From positions 1 through 24,019 of the IMG/VR virus record IMGVR_UViG_3300021373_001605: a stretch of 24,019 bases of DNA. One strand, 5' to 3'. The notes under the pieces are model-generated. The model saw nothing but the letters and a program-made list of their open reading frames with translations. It was not told the DNA's origin and did not search any database. This document shows, piece by piece, positions 8,964 through 17,996 of the stretch (positions are counted from its first letter, which is position 1; each line of letters opens with the position of its first letter). The DNA is from a virus. The position numbers were made by a program, and so were the translations under genes.

Positions 8964-11900
8964 TTATGATATTATTAACAAATTAATAGGTACTTCTGTT
9001 GTAGCGTTACCAGCATCTGATATGTTTAATGTAAAGCCAATCCAAAACATACCGTAACTACCAGTATTAGCAACGTAAGACACTGGCTGGCCAGTGCTTG
9101 AATCATTTTCGGTAGTTTCTATTCTAAACAGTTTACCATGGCCTAATCTATCATTTAATATGATACCACAGTTTGACCAACCGGTAGAGTCTGGAATTAA
9201 GTTAATTTTAGTGCCATTTATACCGAATAAATCGTGGATATAGTTATCTATTATTTTTATTTTACCAGAATTATCTATTGAAACACAAGAACCAAGCAGA
9301 GTTGCTATTTCTCCTGTGGTATCCGTGAATCTACCTGTAGGATTAAATGGATCTGCTAGTATGTCACCTGTTGGAAAGTGCAAATCAGTTATGCTATAAC
9401 TCAAATCAAGTGACCATTTGTTAGTGTCTAATGTTCCGTTTAAAAACCCTGTATCACCATTTGCCGTTGCAAATATTGATAAGTTTTGGTTCTGTTCAAT
9501 AACATTCCAAGGTCCTGGTTCACCTGATATAGAATTGTAACCTATTAAACTATAGAATTTACTTTCTTCATACATTTGAATGCCAGGAGTAAGAAGCCTT
9601 GTTTTCAAAGGTAAATTACTAGTAGCGGCATTCCCAGTCGCAGCTGTACCCCTAAATTCAGTAGGGTAATTACTAAAAGATGTTGTATTTCCATTTCCAT
9701 ACAGTAAATTTCTCCACCAAAAAGTAGCGCTATACTTGTTTGTGTATCTAACGTTTCCTACGCCATCTACTGGGTAAGGTATTGGTGGGTTAGGCCCTGG
9801 GTTAGGATTTTCTTGTATTAACCAGTCGTTTAAGCCTCCAGAATACCAATAAGGAGAGTAAGAGGTTGTATCATATATATTAGGTAAACTTGTTGAGCCG
9901 GCTCTAATATTATTAGCTCTTAACTCCCAATTACTATTCTTATTATAAGGAACAACACCAGTAGACATAAAATTTGTGTAAGCATCGTTAACATAGTAGC
10001 TATTAGGAATATTAAAAGAGCTTCCCAGTGGAGGATTTATGATTATAGCATCGCTTTTAAGAAAATATAAAAAAGGCATAGAACCACCAATAAAACCACT
10101 AGCTTGTGTAACGTTTTGAATAGCTGATAAACCTTGCTTAGCGTTATTATCACCTTGATTAAGCCCTGTATAATCGTTTGGCTTTAGAGATAATCCAGTG
10201 CTTGTTTCTCTTGTATAATTTTTATAAGGTTCTATCGATACAGGTATAAAACTGTTTCCTAATTGAGAATCATTAATATTACCTTGTTGATTATATTGAG
10301 GTTGAATATTACTCATAGCGCCAGAAAAACTCAAAGTATTGTTAGTTATACCATTAGCTGTTGCTGATATATTGAAGTTCCAGTTTTGACCACTTTCAAA
10401 ATACACATATTCATTTGCATATATATTAAATCTACCAGTTTCTAAAGCTGGAGTTCCAGATACTTGAGGTACTAACGTAAATAAAGCTGATCTATCTACA
10501 TTACCAGTAAACGAAGAAGTGACTGAGGATATAGAGCATGTATTTGAAGAAGATAAAATAGCAATTCCGTTGGAATCCTTCAACTCTATAGTATATACTA
10601 CAGTGCCTCTTTCAGGTTGACTATCAGTTCCTGATCCTTTAAAATAAGGTTCTGTGTTTTCATATAACTCAAGATTGTCTTTAGTTATAGAAACCGGCCC
10701 TATAGTACCTGTTTCTATAGAGTTGTTTAGCTCAGAGATAAATCCAGACGTAGATGATTCATAATAAATATCTAAATTAGAAACAAAAGGATTTGTTTCG
10801 TAAACTCCTAAATTGCCAAAAGAATCATCAGTGGTATCAGTGTCTTTGGTTCCAATAAGCTTGTTGTTAACGACGTTAGCTATTGTTGCAGATTTTCCTT
10901 TGTATATTTTGTCAACGTTTACTTCTACGCCTTTTGTAGATAAAGATCCATTAGCTATATTTATATTACTAACAGCGTTATATATTATAGAACTAACTTC
11001 ATCATTTTTTCTCAACGGAGCTATAAAAAAGCTGGTTAATTCAGTATCAGCATCTACAGTTTTTTCAGTTGGATTAACTCTTGGAAATAAATTAACAGAA
11101 GATCTAAACTCTTTTTCTTCAGGACCAACATTACTTAGGTCTTTAGGAACTTTATTTATATTATCGTTTATTAATGGAAAATAACTATTAATAAAGTCAT
11201 AATTAGGAGAATCACTTCTATAAATACTAGGAGTATAAACATTGTAATACTCTTGTTCTTGTTGTTGAACTACTATTTTATAAGTATACCAACCTAAAGG
11301 ATTTGAAGAGGAGTACAGTCCCGGGTATCCACCTTGAGGTATTGTCTGTGGTATAGCCGTTTCTAAATATAAAAGCAATTGTTTTCCAGTGAAATCCAAA
11401 AGCCCATAACCAGCAGAAAAACTATTAGAATCAGAAAAGTTATTATATATAGTGGAAGATCCATAAAGCGCTCCTGAAACATCTTGAGCATCCTGAATAC
11501 TAGATAATATAACATCAGACTGCCTACCATATCTATCAGATAATACTATGCCAACTTGATACGTTCTGTTTTCTTTTAAAGAATGAGTTGGAAAAATTCT
11601 TTTATCTTGAGAAAGTGGAATATCTAGTTTTTTTGCAATTGCTAATTTATAGTCTAAACTTAATGGCGATGTGTGTTTGTCTATATAGTTACCATACATA
11701 ATTCTATTTCCAGAAACCTCTTGAGCCAAAGCTTTTATTGGTGCTTTATCATATACTCTTGTAATGTCTTTTTCAGGTAGTACTCTAATTGGTTTAGTAG
11801 ACTTATAGGAGTACTTTATGTAATCACTATTTCCATTTTCAGATAAACTATTTATAAAATTAATATCTAAAACGTCTATAACTTTAACTGATGTTTCGTT

Positions 11901-13391
11901 TGAAAATTTACAAAGTACTTCTACTTCTTTAATATTTAAAGATTTTAAAGTAAAATTCCAACTATCATAAGCATTTGTAGAAATATCTATAGACTCGAAA
12001 GGTGTTCTAATATACAAGTCTATACAATCTATGTTATTTTCAAAAAAATCAAGTACTGAACTTTTAGCTGCTGACTCTTCATTATTTAAAATGACACTAC
12101 CAAACTGTTTTGGTGTAAAAGCTATTTGAGTAAACGGAGCCATTAAAGAATATTCATTATCATCAAACTTGTACCTGTAGGAAAATCTAACAAATTTATC
12201 TTTTAAAAACTCTGAATCACCAGCAAAATTTATATCATAATCAGGGTTTGCTCTATATATTTTTATTCTACCATTAGCGTCTATATCGTCTGCAACAGGG
12301 AAACTGCCGGAAGCTGTTTGAATTTTTATAAATGCAGTTCCTGAAGTATCGTATTGCACTATCTTGTACCCTTGATCAACCACCATGACAGGTTCATTAG
12401 AACCCGAAGACGCTATATGTAATTCAGAATTAACATATAAAGAATCTACACCTTCTAAAACTGGATTAACTAAAGAAGAGTTTAATGTTACTTGTTCTAT
12501 TAAGAAAAGACCATCATTAACACCTGTGTTTTTAGCAGTTAAAACACCTTCGTATATTGTTGGTAAATAAGGATCACTACAGTTTTTCAAACCATATTCA
12601 GAAAAAGAAACAGATTGATTACTTGACCAAGATGCTGGTGAGCTTAAAGTAACTGAACCATCTATTGAGCTTACAGTGGTTAAGTATATATCTAAACCTA
12701 AACCTGTAGAAGATGTTAAACCAACAGGCATACCTACAAACAATCCTTCTGCAGCAGCGCTAGATCTAACATTTAGTACTAAAGATGTTGAATTGACACC
12801 AGATCCATCAGTTTTTATTTTAATTTCTTTGTAAAACTGAAGCGGAACTGAAGGGTAGAATTTAGCTACAGATATTTTATCTTCAGAGTCATAATACAAA
12901 ACATTTGAAGATGCTAAATTTATATTTATTTTTCTTGGTTGATTTCTATTATCTGTCCAAAATAAAAGATTTTCTATAATATTAACACCGTATACCCTAT
13001 GTGTTTTTGAAAAATTTAAAAAACTTCCTTGAACCAGTATAGTAGAAGAATTAGTATTAAAATCATATCTCACTATATAGTTAGAAGCAGCTGCTGGAGC
13101 TGGATTTGATACTTGGTCTAGGGATGAATCGTTGTAATTTGTAACGAATATAAACAATCTATCATTTACTTCCTCTACAAAATAGCCAATAATTTCTAAA
13201 CCTTGATCTGTTAATCCAAAATCTGATAACTGATTATTACCTAATATGTTTTGAAAAGTACCAACGCCATCACCTTCTGATCTACTTATAGTAACGTTTT
13301 GACCTACTCTATATTCACCTTGAGGAACCAACCTATCATCTAGGTCTTGATTCATTTTAGCTTTTATAAAATTATTTTTACTTTCTGCCAT
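8964..13391 (-). CDS. Giant tail protein, probable muzzle/nozzle (1475 residues)
   Basis: The largest complete gene in the window. The N-terminus carries KAKMNQDLDDRLVPQGEYR followed by VGQNVTISRSEGDGVGTFQN, a motif I recognise from large structural proteins of marine phages, then propeller-like blades (IGYFVEEVNDRLFIFVTNYN; FSKTHRVYGVNIIENLLFWT). Residues about 200-265 hold a GM-x-V ... VTLS beta-sandwich insertion like that in the next gene. Residues about 930-1030 look Ig-like (VYTIELKDSNGIAILSSSN), and residues about 1190-1206 are a Pro-rich linker (QENPNPGPNPPIPYP). The size and the position after ring and adaptor genes match the muzzle that closes the crAss-like tail. No enzyme motif is seen. 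The ATG is two bases after the previous stop. Confidence 0.75.
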   Translation of the reverse strand: MAESKNNFIKAKMNQDLDDRLVPQGEYRVGQNVTISRSEGDGVGTFQNILGNNQLSDFGLTDQGLEIIGYFVEEVNDRLFIFVTNYNDSSLDQVSNPAPAAASNYIVRYDFNTNSSTILVQGSFLNFSKTHRVYGVNIIENLLFWTDNRNQPRKININLASSNVLYYDSEDKISVAKFYPSVPLQFYKEIKIKTDGSGVNSTSLVLNVRSSAAAEGLFVGMPVGLTSSTGLGLDIYLTTVSSIDGSVTLSSPASWSSNQSVSFSEYGLKNCSDPYLPTIYEGVLTAKNTGVNDGLFLIEQVTLNSSLVNPVLEGVDSLYVNSELHIASSGSNEPVMVVDQGYKIVQYDTSGTAFIKIQTASGSFPVADDIDANGRIKIYRANPDYDINFAGDSEFLKDKFVRFSYRYKFDDNEYSLMAPFTQIAFTPKQFGSVILNNEESAAKSSVLDFFENNIDCIDLYIRTPFESIDISTNAYDSWNFTLKSLNIKEVEVLCKFSNETSVKVIDVLDINFINSLSENGNSDYIKYSYKSTKPIRVLPEKDITRVYDKAPIKALAQEVSGNRIMYGNYIDKHTSPLSLDYKLAIAKKLDIPLSQDKRIFPTHSLKENRTYQVGIVLSDRYGRQSDVILSSIQDAQDVSGALYGSSTIYNNFSDSNSFSAGYGLLDFTGKQLLLYLETAIPQTIPQGGYPGLYSSSNPLGWYTYKIVVQQQEQEYYNVYTPSIYRSDSPNYDFINSYFPLINDNINKVPKDLSNVGPEEKEFRSSVNLFPRVNPTEKTVDADTELTSFFIAPLRKNDEVSSIIYNAVSNINIANGSLSTKGVEVNVDKIYKGKSATIANVVNNKLIGTKDTDTTDDSFGNLGVYETNPFVSNLDIYYESSTSGFISELNNSIETGTIGPVSITKDNLELYENTEPYFKGSGTDSQPERGTVVYTIELKDSNGIAILSSSNTCSISSVTSSFTGNVDRSALFTLVPQVSGTPALETGRFNIYANEYVYFESGQNWNFNISATANGITNNTLSFSGAMSNIQPQYNQQGNINDSQLGNSFIPVSIEPYKNYTRETSTGLSLKPNDYTGLNQGDNNAKQGLSAIQNVTQASGFIGGSMPFLYFLKSDAIIINPPLGSSFNIPNSYYVNDAYTNFMSTGVVPYNKNSNWELRANNIRAGSTSLPNIYDTTSYSPYWYSGGLNDWLIQENPNPGPNPPIPYPVDGVGNVRYTNKYSATFWWRNLLYGNGNTTSFSNYPTEFRGTAATGNAATSNLPLKTRLLTPGIQMYEESKFYSLIGYNSISGEPGPWNVIEQNQNLSIFATANGDTGFLNGTLDTNKWSLDLSYSITDLHFPTGDILADPFNPTGRFTDTTGEIATLLGSCVSIDNSGKIKIIDNYIHDLFGINGTKINLIPDSTGWSNCGIILNDRLGHGKLFRIETTENDSSTGQPVSYVANTGSYGMFWIGFTLNISDAGNATTEVPINLLIIS

Positions 13392-13393
13392 CT

Positions 13394-14518
13394 TTAATGT
13401 TTAATCCATTTAGATTTACCACGCATTACTTGAGCAAACTCTTCAAGTTTAATATTACTTAATCTTATTTTGGCATTTCTTAATTTAGCTGATCTCTCTC
13501 TTTTGTATCTTTGAACTATATATTCAGGAAAATTAGCTCTAGAAGCTACCATAGAATGCATTATATGAGCGTATAACGCTTCTTCTGCCATCTTAGGTAT
13601 TTTCGTGTTAGAATCATATGCTAAGCCATCAGAGATGTATTCTAATATAATCAACTGATTTGCTAAGCCACTAGAAAAACTAAACTTACCTTCTCTTTCG
13701 TTTATAGTAAACCAACCATTTTTCTGAGATACTTGAGGTTCTAGGCCATATCTTTCGCCATAAGCCATTTTCCACCAAGACCAATCATATACATTAGCTT
13801 GATCAAATATTTCATCTGTTAACTGCCCTGTAATGTTTAGATTATTGTTACTAGCCCATCTAGCATCTGTCTTAGCTTGTTGTGACTCTAAATTTTCACC
13901 AGTATTATCTTGCTCAGGTATTCCATCTGTATTCTGCAATAATGGCTGTGTAGGATTACTAGTTAAAGTAGTTGGATATATAATATGTTTAACACCAGAT
14001 GAATCTACCCAAGATAATTGAACATAATTAACGTAGTCTTGAGGTATTGCTAAAGATAAACTTGGTGGTATTGTAAGTTCTTGTGAGTTAACAGATTTTA
14101 AAGTATCATAACTAAATTCTTGTAAACCTCTTTTAGCATGAAATATAACATCTGATCTTTTAGCTCTTGGTATGATTTTATCTAAACCAACATAGGCAAC
14201 CATAAAGTTATTTACGATGTCTATTAAACTAGTGTAAGCATAGCTACCGTAATTATCCCATATAGACTCCTCTAGCAGTTGTATTACTATAATATCGGTT
14301 AAAATAGGTGCAACTACTAATGTGATTGAATTACCATCAACGGTGTAGTCAATAGTTGATGTTAGCTCTGTACCATTTTTTAATACTTTGAAATTAGGCT
14401 TTGGTAAAGTAGCTAATAATGTGTCACCAGTCCAAGTATAAGGACCAAGACTTGTGGAATTAGTAAAAGCTTGTTGACCAGCATAATATTGAGCATTAGT
14501 TTCGTTTATTAATCCCAT
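13394..14518 (-). CDS. Probable head-tail adaptor / ring protein with N-terminal fibre-type domain
   Basis: This 374-residue protein has two parts. Residues about 43-80 (FKVLKNGTELTSTIDYTV ... NSITLVVAPILTDIIVIQL) match the NG-L-DY-V-ITL-P-D-I pattern of small beta domains common in phage tail fibres and collars. The rest (from about residue 90) is helical and ends in a strongly basic tail (RYKRERSAKLRNAKIRL ... GKSKWIKH). It contains KRSDVIFHAKRGLQEFSYDT and IPQDYVNYVQLSWVDSSG, a signature I associate with T7-gp11-like adaptors and crAss-like ring proteins, which form a ring between portal and nozzle. It sits 2 bases before the muzzle-type gene and 6 bases after the ring-type gene. The exact ring position is not decidable from sequence. 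Confidence 0.7.
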   Translation of the reverse strand: MGLINETNAQYYAGQQAFTNSTSLGPYTWTGDTLLATLPKPNFKVLKNGTELTSTIDYTVDGNSITLVVAPILTDIIVIQLLEESIWDNYGSYAYTSLIDIVNNFMVAYVGLDKIIPRAKRSDVIFHAKRGLQEFSYDTLKSVNSQELTIPPSLSLAIPQDYVNYVQLSWVDSSGVKHIIYPTTLTSNPTQPLLQNTDGIPEQDNTGENLESQQAKTDARWASNNNLNITGQLTDEIFDQANVYDWSWWKMAYGERYGLEPQVSQKNGWFTINEREGKFSFSSGLANQLIILEYISDGLAYDSNTKIPKMAEEALYAHIMHSMVASRANFPEYIVQRYKRERSAKLRNAKIRLSNIKLEEFAQVMRGKSKWIKH

Positions 14519-14524
14519 GTTTTA

Positions 14525-15265
14525 TTATCTTTTAGAATTTATTTCTTCTTGCTGTAGTTCTTGAGCAGCTGCTTGAATTATTTGTGGATCTCTTATAACG
14601 ATACCAGAATATTTTAATATAGATAAAATAACTTCAGTTTGTTGACTTTCGCTTATTTCAAAATTAACAGATCCAGTAGTTGGAATAATGCCAGTACCAG
14701 TATTAGTAGGTTCGTATACATATTGTCCTAATGATCCTGAACTATAAGCCCAAACAACATCTAAAGGTTTTCTAATATAGTTAAAACCAATATCTGAAAC
14801 CAATGGCGTAGTTGCAATTGGGTAAACTGTTAATTTATCTTCTTGATATATTGCTACTGGAAAGTTAGTAGTTGGTTGGGTAAGTGGAGATAATCGTTGC
14901 TGATGATAATCTCTTTTGCTTACTATTTCTAATTCTGGAGAATTTGTACCTATTTCATAAAAAGCAGATCCAAATCTATGTAAGTCTGTAGGCTGTGTAT
15001 AAACATTATTAGTTACAGCAGAAGCACTTGAGTTCTTTTCAAATACTTGAAACTCTTCTCTTATGTGGTCCATTCTAGATGCAAACTCCACATTTGTTTT
15101 TGGCATACGTATGTACTGGTTGTAATCTTCAAAAAAGCTTTCAAATATTTCTAACTGAACTTGAGTAGCTATTTTGTTGAACTCATCAGGTGTTAAGTAT
15201 CCTCTTTGTTCTTTATTAAGTATACTTAAAACTGTGGTATATACCGTGTTTACGTTTATTGCCAT
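14525..15265 (-). CDS. Probable tail ring / connector protein
   Basis: With the ATG at 15263-15265 the product is 246 residues. A longer reading to 15304 would start inside the terminator hairpin and is rejected. The N-terminus TVYTTVLSILNKEQRGYLTP followed by DEFNKIATQVQLEIFESFFE is a helical signature I know from structural modules of marine and crAss-like phages, where these proteins are conserved ring or connector components. The middle has a short beta-rich part (FPVAIYQEDKLTVYPIAT), followed by FNYIRKPLDVVWAY. The C-terminal helix is Gln/Glu-rich. The gene is the first after an intrinsic terminator, so it either needs a promoter near 15266-15277 or is read through. Function is inferred from pattern and position. 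Confidence 0.65.
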   Translation of the reverse strand: MAINVNTVYTTVLSILNKEQRGYLTPDEFNKIATQVQLEIFESFFEDYNQYIRMPKTNVEFASRMDHIREEFQVFEKNSSASAVTNNVYTQPTDLHRFGSAFYEIGTNSPELEIVSKRDYHQQRLSPLTQPTTNFPVAIYQEDKLTVYPIATTPLVSDIGFNYIRKPLDVVWAYSSGSLGQYVYEPTNTGTGIIPTTGSVNFEISESQQTEVILSILKYSGIVIRDPQIIQAAAQELQQEEINSKR

Positions 15266-15277
15266 TTTAATATTTTT

Positions 15278-15306
15278 AAAAAAAAAGGGTGGCGATAAAA
15301 CCACCC
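15278..15306 (-). terminator. Intrinsic terminator after the 265-residue gene
   Basis: On the minus strand a perfect 6-bp stem (GGGTGG at 15301-15306 with CCACCC at 15287-15292, loop of 8 bases) is followed directly by nine T (15278-15286). The plus strand has only two T after the stem, so it works in the direction of the genes. It lies 18 bases after the stop of the 265-residue gene. Confidence 0.88.
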
Positions 15307-15323
15307 TTAATTATAATCACTTG

Positions 15324-16121
15324 TTATTTAAGCTTTTTATCTATTGATTTGTAAACTTCAAGTCCTTCATCTGTCTTAAACCACGCAGCCATAGCTGAGT
15401 AAGGATTTTCATCAAAAGGCACTGTCATTAGTTTACGACCATTAGCAGCCCATTTAAATGTTCTTTGATCATCATCAAGTCTAACAATATTAGCTTCAAC
15501 AGATCTAATTGCAAAATTTCTCAACTCTACATTTTCATCTTGAGCTAAATCTAATAATAAAGCAGGTTGTTGCCTTGCAAAGAGTAATAAATCTCTTTTT
15601 AATTCTTTAGAGCTTAATTCAGTTACAGAAGAACCTTTTTCAACTCTTAAAATAGCTTCAGCTTTATCTATATCCATTTCATAAGCCATATTCATAGCTG
15701 CTATTTCCATTTCAAGATAATCAAATTGATCAACTGCTTCTTCTACCTTATCATGCTCTTGAAACAAAACGCCTTTATGAGGGTGTTTAGCTAAGAACTC
15801 TTGTAAATTTCTTTTTTCTTTAGGAACCATTAAATGACCAGAGTCAAAAACAATATGCTTTAAAGTAGCTGAACCTTTTTGTTCATCTACAAATATACTT
15901 TTTTGATTAGTAGCATATCTTAATTCTCTTTCATAGCCTTTATCTTCGTCAAACCAAACACAAGGATATCTTCGTGAATGTCTAGATGTTATTGTGAAAG
16001 TTAATGGAGTTTTATTTCCTAATAAGTAATAGTTTCTATCTTTATATTCCCAAGTATCTTTTTGAACTTTAGGAGTTGCTGGAGCTTTAGCTACAGGCTT
16101 TTTATTTTCTTTTGTTTCCAT
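15324..16121 (-). CDS. Conserved structural-module protein of unknown function
   Basis: This 265-residue protein starts with a Lys/Pro/Ala-rich tail (residues 1-20). A compact domain follows with FTITSRHSRRYPCVWFDEDK, then GYERELRYATNQKSIFVDEQ and VFDSGHLMVPKEKRNLQEFL. I recall this order of motifs in hypothetical proteins of marine phage structural regions, without known function. The middle is acidic and helical (YLEMEIAAMNMAYEMDIDKA), and the end contains WAANGRKLMTVPFDENPYSA. The gene is flanked by terminators on both sides, so it is a single-gene unit unless read through. Its start is preceded by an AT repeat shared with the scaffold-like gene. It could be a head or connector component or an assembly factor. 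Confidence 0.6.
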   Translation of the reverse strand: METKENKKPVAKAPATPKVQKDTWEYKDRNYYLLGNKTPLTFTITSRHSRRYPCVWFDEDKGYERELRYATNQKSIFVDEQKGSATLKHIVFDSGHLMVPKEKRNLQEFLAKHPHKGVLFQEHDKVEEAVDQFDYLEMEIAAMNMAYEMDIDKAEAILRVEKGSSVTELSSKELKRDLLLFARQQPALLLDLAQDENVELRNFAIRSVEANIVRLDDDQRTFKWAANGRKLMTVPFDENPYSAMAAWFKTDEGLEVYKSIDKKLK

Positions 16122-16135
16122 AATATAATATAATA
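16119..16135 (-). repeat. AT-rich leader repeat, copy 1 (possible promoter or translation element)
   Basis: The plus-strand string CATAATATAATATAATA here is identical over 17 bases to 19167-19183. Both copies end in the start codon of a gene (minus strand TATTATATTATATTATG). The period-5 AATAT unit recurs once more in this copy. It follows a terminator, so a promoter role is plausible but not shown. Confidence 0.6.
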
Positions 16136-16143
16136 TAATAATT

Positions 16144-16169
16144 AAAAAAGACCCCGCCGTAGCGGGATC
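16144..16169 (-). terminator. Intrinsic terminator with UACG tetraloop after the capsid unit
   Basis: On the minus strand an 8-bp stem (GATCCCGC at 16162-16169 with GCGGGGTC at 16150-16157, one T-G pair) closes a TACG loop by a C-G pair, the extra-stable UNCG tetraloop class, and is followed by six T (16144-16149). It lies 13 bases after the stop of the 94-residue gene and ends the capsid transcription unit. Confidence 0.92.
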
Positions 16170-16182
16170 TTAAATTTATAAC

Positions 16183-16467
16183 TTACGAAACAACTGTCAT
16201 AGTAGCACTATCAACAACAATTGATAATGAAACTAATGAAGCAGGTCCTGAATTACCAGCACCTTTTTGTATCGCGTCAATTACTAATTCAACGTCAGCT
16301 TGAGTAAAGTCATTACCAGTACCACCGTCAAGAGTTACTTTATATCCAGATAGATATTGAATAACTACATCTTCGTCAGTGTTAGTAACTTTTTTTACAT
16401 CACCTACGTTTTCGCATGATACTAAATCAAATTTACCATCTGCTTTTGCAACTTTAATATATCCCAT
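16183..16467 (-). CDS. Small protein of unknown function following the capsid gene
   Basis: This 94-residue, acidic protein starts MGYIKVAKADGKFDLVSCEN. It has alternating beta-like segments (VVIQYLSGYKVTLDGG), a helix with FTQADVELVIDAIQKGAG, and a hydrophobic beta-rich end (SLVSLSIVVDSATMTVVS). There is no signal peptide or membrane segment. It follows the major capsid gene by 31 bases and is the last gene before a strong terminator, so it is probably made at capsid-like levels. This suggests an abundant virion part such as a decoration or minor head protein, but no family is recognised. The ATG has an A-rich leader (TTTAAAAATATAGAAATT). Confidence 0.65.
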   Translation of the reverse strand: MGYIKVAKADGKFDLVSCENVGDVKKVTNTDEDVVIQYLSGYKVTLDGGTGNDFTQADVELVIDAIQKGAGNSGPASLVSLSIVVDSATMTVVS

Positions 16468-16498
16468 AATTTCTATATTTTTAAATGTTAATAATTAA

Positions 16499-17974
16499 TT
16501 AAGCTCCTTTGAATAACACGAAGTTATTAGCAGCTTGAGTTACTAAACATCTTTCAGATAAGAAATTAACTCTCATAACATCAAGATCAGAAGTATAAGC
16601 TCCACCTACAGATCCAGTGATCCAAGACTTCATCTTTCTATCTTCAGACTCAGAAGCTCTATATCTTACATGTAAGAAAGGACGTCTGATGTTTGATCCT
16701 AACATTTGATCGTAAACTGTAGTTGTTCCAGCAGGAACCATTACACCATCAATCTCATTAGATAAACCTCTAGTTGTAGCATCGTTTAGATATTTCCAAT
16801 CAGTTTTGTAGAAATCATAAGAACCTCTTCTAAAACCTGAAAATCCAAAGTTTAATGCCATATCACCATCATTCTCGAATAATCCGAAAGAAGCAGCTTG
16901 AGTAGAAGCAAATCCACCATTAACAGCAGCAATCATATCGTCAAAATCAAGAGCAGTAGCTCTAGATAAGAATAACATATTTTCTTCAATAGCACCTTGC
17001 TTGTCTAAGTTTTTAAGGATTTCATCAAAATCACCTAAAGCACCAGCACCAGGAGCAGCAGCTCCAGCAAAACCAGAGTATACGTTACCTCTTGCTTCGA
17101 TAGCAGCAAATAAACCTTCAGTACCTTTAATATCTGTAGCAGAAGCATCTCCAAATCCAGCTCCAAAAGTAACTGTTCCAGTCATTTTTTCACCTTCAAC
17201 CATTGACATTTCAACGTAGTCTTCGAATCTTAATCTAGTTTCAGATTCAGCTTTTAAATACCATAAGTATCCAGACTGACCATCTTCAGTAGCAACTTCG
17301 ATCCAACCTATTTGAGCAACGTCAGAACCACTTAATTCATAGTTGTCTTTAAGTATAATTGGAGAGTTTTTGTAAGTAGTTACACCTGGCTCAATAGCTC
17401 CAGACATTCCTAAACTTCCTTTTGGAAACTCAGAACCATATACAAACAAGCTGTTAGAACCAGCACCTGTAACAATACCAGCAGGTATGTTAGCGAAAGT
17501 ACTCTCATAAAGCTCACAATCTAGTACATATCCATTAGCGTTGTTAAGTGCAGTAACTAAAGCTTTTACAGTTACTAATCCTGTAGCTTTATCAGCAATT
17601 AAAATTGTGTTACCAACTCTAACACCTGAAGTTGCAGGATTACCAGCTCCTGGAGTAATAGTAACAAGAATCTTGTTTCCACCACCATTAGCAGCTACTT
17701 CAACAGTATCATAAGCTACGTGTAATCTATTTTGTTCAGACCAAATAACTTGATCAGATGTCATTGGCATTTCAGCGCCAACCATTCTCAAGAAACCACC
17801 AATAGTTCGGTTTCCGTATCTTTCTACTTCTGCTTCGTAAAGCTCAGGTAGATATTGTTGTGTCCATTGCGAAAAACCAGCAGCTTGAAAATCGATATAA
17901 TTATCTTGTACAGCTACTTGATTTGGCATTGGAACTATAGAAGCAGGAAAAGACCCGCTAGTTGCAAAACTCAT
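16499..17974 (-). CDS. Major capsid protein
   Basis: This 491-residue protein is the size of crAss-like major capsid proteins (about 490 residues). Residues 51-80 read ERYGNRTIGGFLRMVGAEMP then MTSDQVIWSE, a segment I associate with the N-terminal arm region of this capsid family. A Gly/Ala-rich loop lies near residue 305 (GAAAPGAGALGDFDE), and the C-terminal part contains RRPFLHVRYRASESEDRK and ends NNFVLFKGA. The HK97-like fold is expected from the family rather than visible. Gene order terminase, portal, scaffold-like, capsid supports the call. The leader (AACTAAAAACAAAATAAA) is A-rich with no Shine-Dalgarno, like efficient starts in Bacteroidota. The product probably assembles the icosahedral shell on the preceding scaffold-like protein. 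Confidence 0.9.
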   Translation of the reverse strand: MSFATSGSFPASIVPMPNQVAVQDNYIDFQAAGFSQWTQQYLPELYEAEVERYGNRTIGGFLRMVGAEMPMTSDQVIWSEQNRLHVAYDTVEVAANGGGNKILVTITPGAGNPATSGVRVGNTILIADKATGLVTVKALVTALNNANGYVLDCELYESTFANIPAGIVTGAGSNSLFVYGSEFPKGSLGMSGAIEPGVTTYKNSPIILKDNYELSGSDVAQIGWIEVATEDGQSGYLWYLKAESETRLRFEDYVEMSMVEGEKMTGTVTFGAGFGDASATDIKGTEGLFAAIEARGNVYSGFAGAAAPGAGALGDFDEILKNLDKQGAIEENMLFLSRATALDFDDMIAAVNGGFASTQAASFGLFENDGDMALNFGFSGFRRGSYDFYKTDWKYLNDATTRGLSNEIDGVMVPAGTTTVYDQMLGSNIRRPFLHVRYRASESEDRKMKSWITGSVGGAYTSDLDVMRVNFLSERCLVTQAANNFVLFKGA

Positions 17975-17996
17975 TTTATTTTGTTTTTAGTTGTTG

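Noticed and set aside
15266-15304. Upstream start giving a 259-residue ring protein.
   Set aside because: The extra codons come from the terminator hairpin and its T-run, and the ATG at 15263-15265 starts the conserved-looking sequence.
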